NCBI GenBank assembly: GCA_016648135.1
Contig: JADDOH010005101.1
Location: forward strand, 1-64,000
Source of the DNA: Agrypnia vestita
Lineage: Eukaryota; Arthropoda; Insecta; Trichoptera; Phryganeidae
Length of the DNA stretch: 64,000 bases
Direction of reading: 5' to 3'
Each line of letters opens with the position of its first letter. Positions within the stretch are counted from its first letter, which is position 1. Of the stretch, positions 44,816 through 55,759 are shown in pieces. The notes under the pieces are model-generated. The model saw only the letters and a list, made by a program, of their open reading frames with translations, was not told the origin of the DNA and made no database searches. The position numbers and the translations under genes were made by a program.

Positions 44816-45129
44816 TTAATCGACTTCATCTCCATCGTTATCAAGGACCTTTTGCCATTTTGTTGGTAGACTTTAAAGAAAAATATGCTTCTATGTGTTT
44901 TTAAAGCGTCATTATCAAACCCTACCGGGTACCTACTTCGATCGCTATAAGACAAGTCAAAATCACAATCGGAAAATTTTCTGAACCAACGTTGGCACTT
45001 ATTTGCTTTCAATACGTCTCCATACACATCACAAATTTTCTTTGTTGCAACCGTTGCATTAACACCCGATCGAAAATGAAACAGAATGTAATGACGTAAA
45101 TGTTCTTCAGTTAGTTGATTGTCCGCCAT
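44816..45129 (-). pseudogene. Mariner transposase with the catalytic core deleted
   Basis: Minus strand: MADNQLTEEHLRHYILFHF (ATG at 45129), then ATKKICDVYGD and KCQRWFRKFSDCDFD, the first helix-turn-helix half of a mariner transposase. At about residue 78 (DNDALKT) it jumps directly to the extreme C-terminus: the frame LPTKWQKVLDNDGDEVD ends with TAA at 44816. All three catalytic Asp residues are missing. A possible end TTAGGTATACCCATAAGTTA lies at 44740, but I find no clear matching TIR on the other side. This is a different mariner lineage from 32170-33452. Confidence 0.8.
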
Positions 45130-45371
45130 TTTACAACAGAGTAATAAAATAAAAAAAATTAAATTGTCCCAAGTCAAAAGACCACGGATTATAATATTGC
45201 GTATAAAACACGTCTTTGCACGTTCACTTTACTGAGCTTGACTGAAGCAAACATTCCACACCAAAAATAATTAATAAATAATAAATGTGACACGTATTCT
45301 GTGTAGGCACCTCTATTTAAAAAAAAAGTAAAGCCTTTTTCTCTGGTATCTACACATATTTTATCTCACAA

Positions 45372-45386
45372 GTTTGCCGACCCCTG
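45372..45386. mobile_element. hAT-like TIR end
   Basis: GTTTGCCGACCCCTG is the complement of the common hAT end CAGGGGTCGGCAAAC. No partner end was found. Confidence 0.5.
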
Positions 45387-46179
45387 GGCTAGATGAAAGA
45401 GTGTTTAATGGCCACTGTACGTAACTTTGTCCATGAATAAATTGAATAATAATATTACTCCCTCATAATTTAATGCTCAGACGGCCGCATAATACACCAG
45501 GAAAGTACAATTTATGGCGCGTTCTATGAACTGGGCCAATCGGTATCCGACAATTAATTAATATTTTGTGAACTGTGCATTTCAAATTGTAATAACTAAT
45601 TATTATTTGTGTTGGCGCCGGCAGTTTGTTCATCGGCAAACAAACGCACGGCTAAAGCAACAAACGCCTTTGGCATTAATAATGTTATGAAATATGCACC
45701 GTCGACTTTGCAGTTCCAGAGGGCGGAACTTCCCGGGCAAACTTTTCACGCGATACGATACCTCTGAACTTGGCAGCGTAAAGTATTTCCAGATTTCCAC
45801 AAAGCTGCAAAATCCTGGACCAGCTCGAACTGCCGGCTGTCTAAAAGACTAGACCGTTTCAAATAAAGGCGTGTTTGTTTACGGTCCGAGCGGGGCTACC
45901 TCAAAGTATGTTCTTTTGAAGTAAATAAAGATACGTGTCTTTTTTTGGTCGTGGCTCTTTCAGATTGTGTCGAGTACTAATGAATACTCCAGATACTCGG
46001 GTACTTTTTCTTGGATCGTGGATAAGGGTAGGGAAAACCATTTTATGGAAGTCTTTGTGGGGTGGTTCAGAGCTTATGACCTGTATGAACTAGCTTAAAT
46101 GAAAAACTTGTGAAACGTTCACCAATTCAACTGTAAGAACATCCACACGTTATCAAATATTTCGTCGCTGTATATATAA
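45387..46179. other. Spacer with MITE fragment
   Basis: 46025-46130 shares TTTATGGAAGTCTTT, GAGCTTATGACCTGT and ACGTTCACCAATTC with the GTCTC MITE family. 45600-45900 is moderately GC-rich without a recognised gene. Confidence 0.45.
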
Positions 46180-46240
46180 CTAGCTGTGCCCGCGCGGCTT
46201 CGCACGCGTAGATTTTTAGAACACTGTTTGGATCGTCATA

Positions 46241-46289
46241 GAACTTTTGCGAAGCTTCTAGGACATTCTCCTTCCAGAACTTTCAAGAA
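46241..46289. promoter_or_regulatory. Heat-shock-element-like array 1
   Basis: Phased pentamers: GAA, TTT, GAA, TTC, GGA, TTC at 46241-46268 (four perfect, two one-off), then a separate perfect run TTC, GAA, TTC, GAA at 46272-46289 with exact two-base spacing. HSF trimers bind at least three alternating NGAAN units. Confidence 0.6.
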
Positions 46290-46354
46290 ATTCGAATGTA
46301 CAGGAACCTTCTAGACACACCGACACATTCAGCCACTCAATTTAGAACCTTATA

Positions 46355-46398
46355 GAACTTTCGAGAATTTTCTAGAATCTTCTCCTTCCAGAAATTTC
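46355..46398. promoter_or_regulatory. Heat-shock-element-like array 2
   Basis: GAA ct TTC ga GAA tt TTC ta GAA tc TTC: six perfect, strictly alternating units in 28 bp (46355-46382). A second run TTC ca GAA at TTC follows at 46386-46398, then a near-match GAG. Such phasing is the known requirement for HSF binding. Confidence 0.65.
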
Positions 46399-46682
46399 TA
46401 GAGCAGGTTTTTTCGGAACCTTTTTGACTCACCGACACAGTCAGCGCGCCTATTTTGAAACAATCTAAAGCATTTGCGGCCTGCCCATAACAAAACAATG
46501 TGCTAGAATGCACATTTTCGTCACCCCTTTCCACCCACGCTCAGCCACCCCCACCAAACTCGCATATTTTCAATGGGACACCACGGGCTATCCACCACCA
46601 TAACCACCAGGGTTGGTAGTATCTGGTTGTGAAGAAAACTTGGCGGATAGGGAAACACGGGTTTCTTTATATATATATATGA

Positions 46683-46715
46683 TATATATATATATATATT
46701 ATTTATTATATTGAT
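46683..46715. repeat. TA microsatellite
   Basis: TATATATATATATATATT next to the Helitron-like 5' end. Confidence 0.8.
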
Positions 46716-46933
46716 TAAGCCTATGTGCCGTTTATGTACATGCTGAGATGAACGAATGAAACTGTTTTAAAAAATAATTGCACAGACTAGATTTATAAAA
46801 AATATTTTAAATAATTACAAGGCAGACTTTCCAGATGAAAGGCAATGTTTTTTAGTATATCTCCATTATTTATATGAAAAATTGACAAATTGATTCGTTC
46901 ATCTTAGAATGTACTAAACGGCACATAGGCTTT
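46716..46933. mobile_element. MITE with ~42-bp TIRs (218 bp)
   Basis: AAGCCTATGTGCCGTTTATG continuing TACATGCTGAGATGAACGAA at the left is mirrored by TTCGTTCATCTTAGAATGTA and CTAAACGGCACATAGGCTT at the right, with only a few mismatches. No coding potential. It lies directly beside the TA run and the Helitron-like element. Confidence 0.8.
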
Positions 46934-46964
46934 ATTATATATACAGCGACGATTTGAAATTTGT

Positions 46965-47375
46965 ATACAGGGTTATATGAAAAACATTAATAACCTCGCA
47001 GGACTATATTCCTGCTTTAATTATGAGTCGAAAATGTTCGAGCAACCATAACCAATAGTTATGGAGATATGCGACATCTAAGTTTGCTTTTTTCAATATT
47101 TCTGACTTATTTTTTGTAAAACGTTGGACTATCATTACAGTAACTTATATAGAATATGAAAAATTCATTACCTTTAATACTAGTCGAATAAAATAATAAA
47201 AATCTTCTAATTCTAATAGGAAAATTTTTGCAGGGTTTACATCGTAAATCTTTCTCATTATCTTCTCCACAATCATAATATGACGTCTTTGTTACGACGT
47301 GATATTGAAATAACGGAAGCATATTGAAATTATTACTATTTGATTATATGTCGCTTATTCTGTATGCGCATTTCT
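46965..47375. repeat. Repeat related to the TIR element at 16.3 kb
   Basis: GCGACATCTAAGTTTGCTTT, TTTCAATATTTCTGACTTA, AAAACGTTGGACTATCATTA and AAAAATTCATTACCTTTA align with 16310-16435. The edges TATACAGGGTTATATG and CTGTATGCG may be decayed TIRs. Confidence 0.5.
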
Positions 47376-48795
47376 ATTTAAAAAACATTATATTGGAAAA
47401 ACTGATATTGCTAATAAGTCCTGAGATGGACTCTCCAATACGATTCAAAACATTGACCAGAATTGGAGACGTATAGCAGAATAATCAAGAAAACGCTGAG
47501 AGCTTATCCTTCATCGACCTCCAATTTTTTTTTACAAAAACGGACAATCCTTAAGGACAATTTCAGTAAAGTATATTTGGCATATAATTCCGTTATGTCT
47601 GGTTAATCTAACTACTTATAAAGTCTTGGTAGCTAGGTTGCATAAGCTGAAAAGTCTTACTCTGAGCTAATTGATATCAAGTTGTTTAATTAGAGTAAAT
47701 TTGTAGAGCTGAAATGAATTTCAAAACCGAAATGAACTGCAGAGTTGAAATGGCTAACTTCATACACATAATTAAGGAAAAGAGCTTACTTGAAGGTTGC
47801 GAGTACGCAGAAGCTAGATAAAGTTATTAAGAATAGATAGATCCCTTTAACTATTTGCATAGAATTATTGCTCTTGACGATTGGGGTCGGCGATCTCATT
47901 TAGCTCCAGGATCCATGAAGGAAAATGCAAGGGAATTTGTAAAACTGAAGACTTAGGGAAGGTGCATTATCAAGCAATTAGGAATCACATCAAAAATTTA
48001 TGATTGCGCATGCTCATCCTTTGCTGCACTTATACTGCACGCTGTTTCACGAGTGAACGTTTATGCTAACCTAACCTAATTTTATAAAATTAATTACATT
48101 TTTTTTTATAAAATGCATTTATTACATATATAAAATCCATCGCATTTGAGTAAGCTACGTACCCATTAGGTTATCTTTTTATGTTTGATTTATAATTTTA
48201 TATTTCTTTTACGATGTTTGATTGGCATACACATTAAAATTAGATAGAAAGAAAAAAGAAATAAGTAATAATTTATTTATATAATATATTATTACTAATT
48301 TGTCTATATATAATAATATAGTCGCCATACAGCTAAATCTGAATAGCAAAGAAATCAGTGACACAGAAGTGTGATTTAAAAATTTTACTGTTCTATTATA
48401 AAGGGTAGCCTATCGGATAAACCGGATTAATTTTAACATGAATTATTTTTCAATTGGATTATTTAATATTTAATTCGATAATTTTTATCGATATACGTAC
48501 CTAGATATATGTCAGCCAAACGGCCACCGTGGCTGTGCTGGTATACCCTGACCCTTTCGATGAGATTTTTACAAAGCAGTTGGCTCAATTTCAATTGTTG
48601 GATTTCTGTTTTCAGTTTTGGAATTATATTTAGCATAGTTGTGTTGAAGAGGATTTCCACCCGTCCAGATAAAACCTCTCGTGTGTATATGTGTGTGTCT
48701 GTGTGTGCAACGAGTGTCACGTATATAGTGTGATTGAATGCGTAGAGTAGAGGCAGTAACGAGCAAATCAGTACAGGGTGCAAAATGACACTTTA
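47376..48795. other. AT-rich spacer
   Basis: A short CTAACCTAACCTAA at 48067; frames at 48463-48783 overlap on both strands and have no motif. Confidence 0.5.
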
Positions 48796-48799
48796 TGTT

Positions 48800-49680
48800 T
48801 GATGTTGCAATTTATTGTAACAATTTACAGATCGTATTACGTACTGGAATACCATTTGCCTGCGCTACAGTCGTCAACGACAGAATGGTTGTCTCTATGG
48901 CAACCGGGACTCGGGTCAGCCGAATCGAGCCTTGATTGGTGAATGTTGGCCAGTTGCGTACGGCTAGACCCGTGGCGGCTCCCGACCACCACAAACTAAC
49001 AAAATTTCTCAGGAAAAAATCGCAACGATTCAAATCGCAAGATTTGGGCGGTCAAATCACGTCGGCATTTTCTGGAAATAATACGACCGGGAAAATGTGG
49101 TCTAAACAAATCGACCGCTTCTTTTGTTGTACGGCGTGTGGAACCATCCTGATGAAACCACATTTATTTGAGGTCCGTATCGCTGATTGATTTTACAAAA
49201 TTTTCGATACTATGCTACAAAATCGTATTTCATTTTGATTTAAAGCTTGGTCAGACTCGCTCTCATGAGAGAACGGTCCGATTACAACTGCAGCCCATAA
49301 TTAATCCGTACTAAATAGAAAAATTTGTAACTCTTCCATAGAACTGATGATTTCTCTTTGTGGGTGACATAACATGGGGTTTTTCATTACCACAAATTCG
49401 ACAGCTCTGCTTATTTACAAAATCATTCAAATGAAAATGAGTTTCATCGCTAAAGACAATGTTTTAAAAAAAAAACTCAATAACCTATGGTTTGGTTTTC
49501 CGTCACCCAATTAGCTAATTGTCTGTGTTGCAAATGATATTGTCGCTTAATTTCCTGAGTTAATTAAACTTAAGGGTTGCAGTGAACGTCTTAAGTGAGA
49601 ATTCGTTGCAATTCGGCCGACAGCATAGGACGAAGACGATCGAAACCTCTCGTACGATCCACCGTTTTCTGAAAACATCG
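48800..49680 (-). pseudogene. Tc1/mariner-like transposase remnant
   Basis: On the minus strand, pieces in several frames give SSGWFHTPYNKRSGRF (corresponding to the WFQQDGA..HT block with the second catalytic Asp), FPENADVI, and SCDLNRCDFFL, the PP.S.DLT..DFFLWGY block that carries the third acidic residue. Upstream segments (to ~49670) contain NCNEFSLKTF and FIFHLNDF-type fragments consistent with an insect family often seen in such elements. Many stops and frame changes; FFL is not followed by WGY. The first acidic residue cannot be placed. Confidence 0.55.
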
Positions 49681-49689
49681 AGAATGCGA

Positions 49690-50395
49690 TATGGCCTATA
49701 AAAAGGGATCGACCGGATAATGCGCAACAGTTATGTCAGAGTTGGTAGCGGACTAACGCCATTGAAATCAACAGACAATTAAAATCGTGTGATGTGTGTT
49801 GCTAGCGATAATTAATCAAGAAAGTACCTACCGACAAACAAGAAGTTTTCTAATGCTAAACTGAGCAATTTAAGTTAGTGCACCTTTATAAGAGAAACAA
49901 GTTAATCAGTAGTGATGAAAAACGAAAAAGTAATCAGTGCGATATACGAAATTGTACAATTAGTGAAATATTCTTAAAACATTTAGAGTGAATTTGAAAA
50001 CAGTACTCCGATTAATTCGTGTCGTAACTGCGTACTAAATAAAAGTTAAAATTTTTAAATTAAGTCTGAGTTAGCAGCGGACTAACGCTATAGAAATCTA
50101 CTAACAAGCGAAATCGTGTCGCGTGTGTTGCTAGCGATTATAAATCAAAAAAGTACCTGCAGACAAGCAAGGAGTTTTCTATTACGAACCTGAGCAATTA
50201 AGGCTACGCGCAACTTTGTACGAGACATAAGTTATTTAGCAGAGATAAAAAAAGGAAAGTAATCAGTGCGAAATACGAAATTGTTTAATTAGTGTGTGAA
50301 ATATTCTAGAAACATTTAGAGTGAATTTCAGAACAGTGCTCCGATTAAATTCGTGTCGTGACTTTGCGTACTAATTAAAAGTTTAAAGTGTCTTT
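49690..50395 (+). repeat. TATA-bearing repeat with a 329-bp tandem duplication
   Basis: TATAAAAAGGGATC at 49697 precedes two tandem units starting at 49735 and 50064. Shared blocks include GCGGACTAACGC, GTGTTGCTAGCGAT, AAGTACCT, GAGTTTTCTA, GTAATCAGTGCGA, ATACGAAATTGT, ACATTTAGAGTGAATTT and GCTCCGATTAA. Units are about 85% identical by eye. The layout resembles a retroelement promoter and leader that has been duplicated; no coding region follows. Class unresolved. Confidence 0.75.
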
Positions 50396-51165
50396 TCAAT
50401 GCTTCATTTGCCTCTTACAGCAACAATCTCATGACATTATTTTTATACATTGTGACGATTTTAATATATATTAAAGTATGTAAAAAAAATTTTTTTTTAA
50501 TATTCACTGCGTTCGATAAAATTTTTGATATTTAAAACATGTTGACGGATGTCTTTGAGACTAATAAATGACGGGTTCCAGAAATTTCCGAACACCCATA
50601 TTGTACTTTATTTAATATTACTTTAGAAAATTGGGCATCTAAAGAACAAAAATAAATTTTATTGATTGTCAGGATGCGAAATTTTATTTATGGAACATCG
50701 AGTATTCCATTAAATAAATACATAGTTAAATAAACACCAATAAAACACGGTGTTGTAGATTGATTCCGAGAGTTGACGATGAATTCGGAAGTTCTAAACT
50801 AAATTACATTGTTCGTTCTAAATCAAATATTTGTATTGTTAAAACAATAATGAAAATTACGGTTTTGTGTATTGTAAATTTCGTGATAAAACAAGAGAGA
50901 AATTAATACGTTTAATAAATAATTATAAATACAGCTTTAGGGGTATTCGTGTACCAGCGTTATAAATTTGGTACTAAAATATTAAAATATTCAAACCATG
51001 CTGATTAATCTTATGAAAAAGGTGCGGTGTGGTAATTAGTGGGGTGTGTTTTAGTTGTGAGGCGGGTATAATGTTGTTGGGGAGAGAAGCCAAATTGCAA
51101 GAGGGATGAAATAATTTGACATCCGATCGATCAGACATATGAGTGAGTGTTTCTCCAGATATATT
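50396..51165. other. AT-rich spacer
   Basis: Nothing recognised. Confidence 0.5.
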
Positions 51166-51169
51166 TCAC

Positions 51170-51355
51170 TACCTACTTAACATCAGTGTTTCAGATCAAA
51201 CTAAACAATTTTAACAAGATTTCAATGTTCCGGGACAGATTAGGCAATTTAAACTAGATATGGCCTACTTGACATCAGTGTTTCAGTTCAGACTAGACAA
51301 TTTCCTAGCCTGCTTAGCAACATTAGTCAGTCAGTAGGTCAGTCAGTCAATTCCA
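51170..51355 (+). repeat. Two-unit tandem duplication and (AGTC)n
   Basis: CTACTTAACATCAGTGTTTC (51171) recurs as CTACTTGACATCAGTGTTTC (51267); an AGTCAGTCAGT run follows at 51330-51350. Confidence 0.7.
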
Positions 51356-51418
51356 GGATATACTAGAAAACTATCAAAGGACTCTAGAATCATTATAATA
51401 CAAACATCAAACTATTTA

Positions 51419-51822
51419 TGTAGCGTAGAAAACTTTGAAATCTTGTAGTGAGTTGTCTTGCACAGGACAAAGACTGTAATAGCAGGGGTTGATTCGCCCA
51501 ATTTCACTTGGCTGGCTTTCGTACCAGGAGCAAGTTGGTGAGAAGGTTGAAAATAAAAAATGATTAACACTTGATGCTGGACTGAAGAGTAAGGTAGAAG
51601 AAACACGAAGAGACTGCCTTTGCTCTTCGAATCCAGCCTTTTTATTCAATTCAATACGTTAGACCCAGCGTGCGTCAGCCAATCAGCACGTCGCTCATTT
51701 CCGCGGCGCCTCGCGCTCGTTTGAACGTGATACACGCTGGGTAAGATTTACATAACATTTTTACAGAAAAAAAGCCCTTATCAGGGCCCTCAAATATATT
51801 TGTTTTTTATTCTAACATAACA
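51419..51822 (-). mobile_element. Possible solo LTR, minus strand
   Basis: On the minus strand it starts TGTTATGTTAG and ends CTACGCTACA, giving TGT...ACA ends. It has a CpG-rich block, GAATAAAAAGGCTGGATTCG (TATA-like) and a leader CAGTCTCTTCGTGTTTC. GCCCTTATCAGGGC (plus 51776-51789) forms a strong hairpin near the start. No second copy or internal region in this window, so the assignment is tentative; a CpG-rich promoter is an alternative. Confidence 0.35.
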
Positions 51823-52735
51823 GATACATGAAACATTACAAATTTTACATAAAATATACAGCTTTACTTATATGGAGGGCGTTCTTGATTTGTTCCTGTT
51901 TAAAACATGAGCATTGTTCGAATAATGAAGGTCTTGCGATCGATTGGGTTTTTACCCGAATAATCGAATCTATCGTTTATCTAATAAAAAGGTATAAAAC
52001 AGTGAGTGAGGCGGCGTCTTCCTACGCTTCTTTATCTACTCATTTTCTCCTGAATGGTAGGTTAATACTTTACCCTGTCCACTCGGAAAACTTTCAGTAT
52101 GCGTCTGTTTCAAAAGCTTCGACTTTGCAAATAAGTTCTTGGTTTAGTGTCTCCACCCCGTGTAAGATAATGGTGAAAATATAACATCGAACCGTGCGTA
52201 TTCTAAGTTGCAGGCTAAGTAAGGTCTTTTAAATCAGAAAAAATTAAAACACAAATTTCTGGTCGAGCGAGCAAATTCCCGGTATTGATTTCGTTTGAGA
52301 ATTTGCTGTGTATCGGTTCGTATTGTGACAGCGGCATTATGCGATCGGCGAGGCTTATCTCGCCGAGCGCCAGACACGGGACACTTTAGTCTCGAGACCT
52401 CGCGCCTCGAGCCGTCTGAGTCCGCGAATGGCTTCCCCTAATTCCTGGAGCGTTTTAAGTACGCCTAAGAACGTCTAAGTATATCCTTAAAAGAAAACTT
52501 ACTGTGATAAGTAATACCCGAGGATTTTCTACTTAAAACTGTGAAAGGGAGATATTGTATACACGTATTCAGTTATATTATGTTACATACACTTGAGTGT
52601 ATGCAAGTATTTCACGTTGTGTATTATTTAAGTTCATTTTTGTGGCGTTTATTGGTTACATTCACAGAGTGTTACATTATAGAGGGATGAAGTAAACCCC
52701 TTCTTCAGGCAAGATAAGGTAAAAAAAAGGTCAAT
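51823..52735. other. Spacer with a CpG-richer patch
   Basis: 52310-52450 (GCGATCGGCGAGGC, CTCGAGACCTCGCGCCTCGA) is notably GC-rich. The 118-codon frame 51828-52184 has no recognised motif. Could be a host promoter or 5' exon; unproven. Confidence 0.4.
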
Positions 52736-52739
52736 TTTC

Positions 52740-53015
52740 TAATATTCTTGAAAAAAAAGACATCTCACGAGGCCATTCAGTCATAAACGGCCCGCAAATT
52801 GAAACAATTTTCTTCGTTTTTAAATCATCGCAGTGTAATTTATTAATTAATTTTATAATATAGTGTGAATCATTTTAACACGATATCCGTATTTATAATA
52901 TATGTAACCTGATAAATAAATTTTAATATGATATATATTTATACAAAAATGTGATGAAAAATGCATTAGAAAGAATGGTGAAATTTTCTCATTTTGCCGG
53001 ATGATCTTGTGTATA
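52740..53015 (+). repeat. Dispersed repeat, copy B
   Basis: GACATCTCACGAGGCC, AACAATTTTCTTCGTTTTTA, AATCATCGCAG, ATACAAAAATGTGATGAAAA and TTTTCTCATTTTGCCGGA align in order with 18160-18550. Confidence 0.55.
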
Positions 53016-53018
53016 AAA

Positions 53019-53265
53019 ATGGTTTAGGAGATGTCTTATTTCCTTTACGTCAACTCTACACTCTTCGCTTTGTATAAAATTCTTTAAGACATAAGAAACC
53101 CATAAGTATTTTTAAATAATTAAAAATAGTAAGTAATTTAATTATCCAAGTAAAAAAATTGATTTAGGAGATGTCCAATTTCCTTCATATCAATTCTTTA
53201 CTCTTCGCGCTGTATATAATTCTTTAGGACACAAGTAACTTACATTTTTAAATAATTTTAAAAGC
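53019..53265 (+). repeat. Two-unit tandem duplication, ~135-bp period
   Basis: TTTAGGAGATGTC...ATTTCCTT...TACTCTTCGC...GTATAAAATTCTTTA (53021) recurs at 53160 as TTTAGGAGATGTCCAATTTC and GCGCTGTATATAATTCTTTA. Confidence 0.75.
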
Positions 53266-53535
53266 GGTCTTGCTCGGGTGTGGAAATTCTTTTTTACTCA
53301 CCCTTCCCGCACTAAACCTACCTATGGAGGGGATGGAAATGGACGAAACCTATCGTAAATGTTTGCCCTGGGTAAAAATTACACCTTAGTTACAACAGAA
53401 GAGGAGCGACAGTTGACTAAATGTAGGGAATATCACTTAATGATCAAATTAGGAAAAATGCAGAGCTCAGAAAACAGAATACAGAAAAACAGAGCAGAAA
53501 ACTCAGAATAATGAAAAAAATTCAAAAATTCAAAG
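53266..53535. other. Spacer
   Basis: Nothing recognised. Confidence 0.4.
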
Positions 53536-53539
53536 CTGG

Positions 53540-53815
53540 ACTTTAGCATAATGAACATAATTAAAAAATTATTTGGCATGTTGATCGAATAAATAAAACG
53601 AGAATTGTAAGAAATTTATATAACTCAAATGTTTACGGCGCCGAGATAAAGGGCGGCCGCATAAGACTTGGCATGACCAGGTTAACCAGACACTGGAAGA
53701 TGGTTAGGAGCTTCAATGTATGAACGTGAAAGAGATGATACTTGTTTATCAGAATACAAGAGTAAGGTGCTCCGGCTTCTACGCCTACCGCCTCGGAAAA
53801 ACGGCGCAAGATAAT
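53540..53815 (+). pseudogene. LINE C-terminal remnant (GHVERM family)
   Basis: TTTGGCATGTTGATCGAATA aligns with the GHVERM block of the 42.5-kb copy, and one frame reads RPHKTWHDQVNQTLEDG. Part between the LEDG block and the tail is deleted; stops and frame changes are present. Confidence 0.65.
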
Positions 53816-55755
53816 GAAAAACATTAATTTCCCACCATAATTGGCAAGCTATTTCTTATATTTTCAGTTTGTATTTAATCTTATTGAGATTCAACAGAAC
53901 CCTTGGTTTTATGTGATTTCAAATGATTGCAACGTGAATTAATATTGAATAATAAATGCTGCCTTTGGTATGGGTCTGCAAATTTACATTGCGATAATCC
54001 CCAGTCGGGAACTCCTGCCGCATTTCCAACACAGGCGTAATTTGTGTTTGAATATTTCAAGAGTAACGTCTTGTATTTCGGCTTTAACATAATTTCAATT
54101 AAAATTGTTGAAGCCTTGTGAAAAAAATTACTTTTGCAATAAAATTTAAGCATGATGAATATAATAAAAGTAAGTATCACTACTAAATTAAGCAGTTGTT
54201 TTGTTGCTAGATATTTTAAATACCAAGATTTTTTTAGTCAATAATATTTCATTTTTTAATAATGATTGATTTCGGAGCCAAAGTATCTCATCTGCGTTGA
54301 GTTTTCTAGGCTGTTCTGCCCCGTGCATCTATTCTCTCGAATACACATGGCACAATCGACGTAGTAGAATGATAGAATCGAAAATTCGATGTGAAAGTTT
54401 CTGAACTGCTGTGGAAACCTAAAAACATTTTTTAATAATAATAATATCTTTGTACGCCAGAATTAAACTCATCCTTAATTTATTATATTAAATTAAACTT
54501 AATTTATTCATCGATAACGGTTGGATATAAATAATATTTATTTATTTTGATGAAAAATTATATAAAATCTTTACAAACAATTTCTTAACTTTCAAATGAT
54601 ATTGGACACTTCATAATATGTATTACACACTTATTTATTGTGTCGATCAACAATGTTTTATATTCAAAAAATTTATGACCGAATCAAAGTCTCCAGTTTT
54701 ATAAGCTTATAAACAGGGAGAGGAACACATCTTGTAAAATCAAAACTTGACCAACTTCCTGATCAAAAATCGCTCTGAAATTCAGCCTAGAGACGTATTC
54801 CGGATCCCAATATAATAATTATTTATTTTTAAAAAAATTCATAAAATTCAATTCGCTAAAAATTTTTGACCTTTATTAACATACGCATTTCAGATTGTTA
54901 AATTATTATAATCTTATAATATTCAACATCCTGGTGATTTTGTAATTAATAATGCAATTTTTTATATGTTTTATAACATTAACAAACTGTGAACAAAGAT
55001 AATAGTAAGAATACATTAAACAAGATACAAAACTGGCATCGGACAAGGTTTTCTAGAACTTAAAAATGTTCGAACGGCCTCGTTTAACGTACGCCGGCCG
55101 GGTACCTACCACTTCATTCGGAACTTTTTACCACTTTTCCCTCGTCTAAGTATTGTAAGTTTGGTTCATTAAAGTTTTTTTTCAGAGGCGATAAGCTTAA
55201 TCCCAAAGCATTTTTTCTTCAACTTCCGTTTCCGAGAAACTTGTTTTACTCTTCGGAAAGTTCGGACTTTTAACTCTGTAGTGCTAGCGTTTTGTCGTGC
55301 GATTTGGATAATTACCATTCACAAAAGAGGCGACTTCCTCCCCGTTTCCCAGGCCCTGTCGCGCAACGGAAGCGCTCAATCTACGTATTTCAATGAAGAA
55401 CCTTAAAGCTCTTCGAGAGAATATTGCCATGAATTATTTGTTTATGAAAACGGCTTGAGGCCATGAATTGATAAATTCTACCAGTAATATAATGATTTAT
55501 TTGAACGTCTGTAAATCCTATTTCGCTCTCGTCTTCAGTCAATTTGAACAGAAAAATTAATAATATTTTGAAGATGTTATGGATATCACGATTATCCATC
55601 ATCATTCTACGATGTGGCGTACAGTTGATTTTTCCTTATTAGTGAGTTTATAATTTATTATTTCATTTTCTCTTTTTTTTGCGTTAACTCCAATTATTTC
55701 TCCATGTAAAATATGTAAGGATTTAAGTTATTTATTACTGTTTTTTATCATATGC
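53816..55755. other. AT-rich spacer
   Basis: 55070-55400 is less AT-rich. No recognised coding sequence. Confidence 0.5.
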
Positions 55756-55759
55756 AGGA

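Larger units (their letters stand above)
46180..46682 (-). mobile_element. Helitron-like non-autonomous element (~500 bp)
   Basis: On the minus strand it would begin TCATATATATATATAAAGAA (46682) and end GCCGCGCGGGCACAGCTAG (46180) followed by T, i.e. A|TC...CTAG|T, with a GC-rich hairpin-capable stretch just before CTAG. These are the standard Helitron ends (5' TC, 3' hairpin plus CTRR, insertion between A and T, no target duplication, no TIR). The plus-strand border ACTAGCTGTGCCCGCGCGGC is a motif I associate with abundant insect repeats. The inside has two ~110-bp tandem segments rich in heat-shock-element motifs, each closing with CACCGACACA.TCAGC. Confidence 0.5.

Noticed and set aside
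48463..48783. Overlapping frames of 106, 74 and 65 codons on both strands
   Set aside because: Mutual shadows in a GTGTGTGT-rich region with no family signal.
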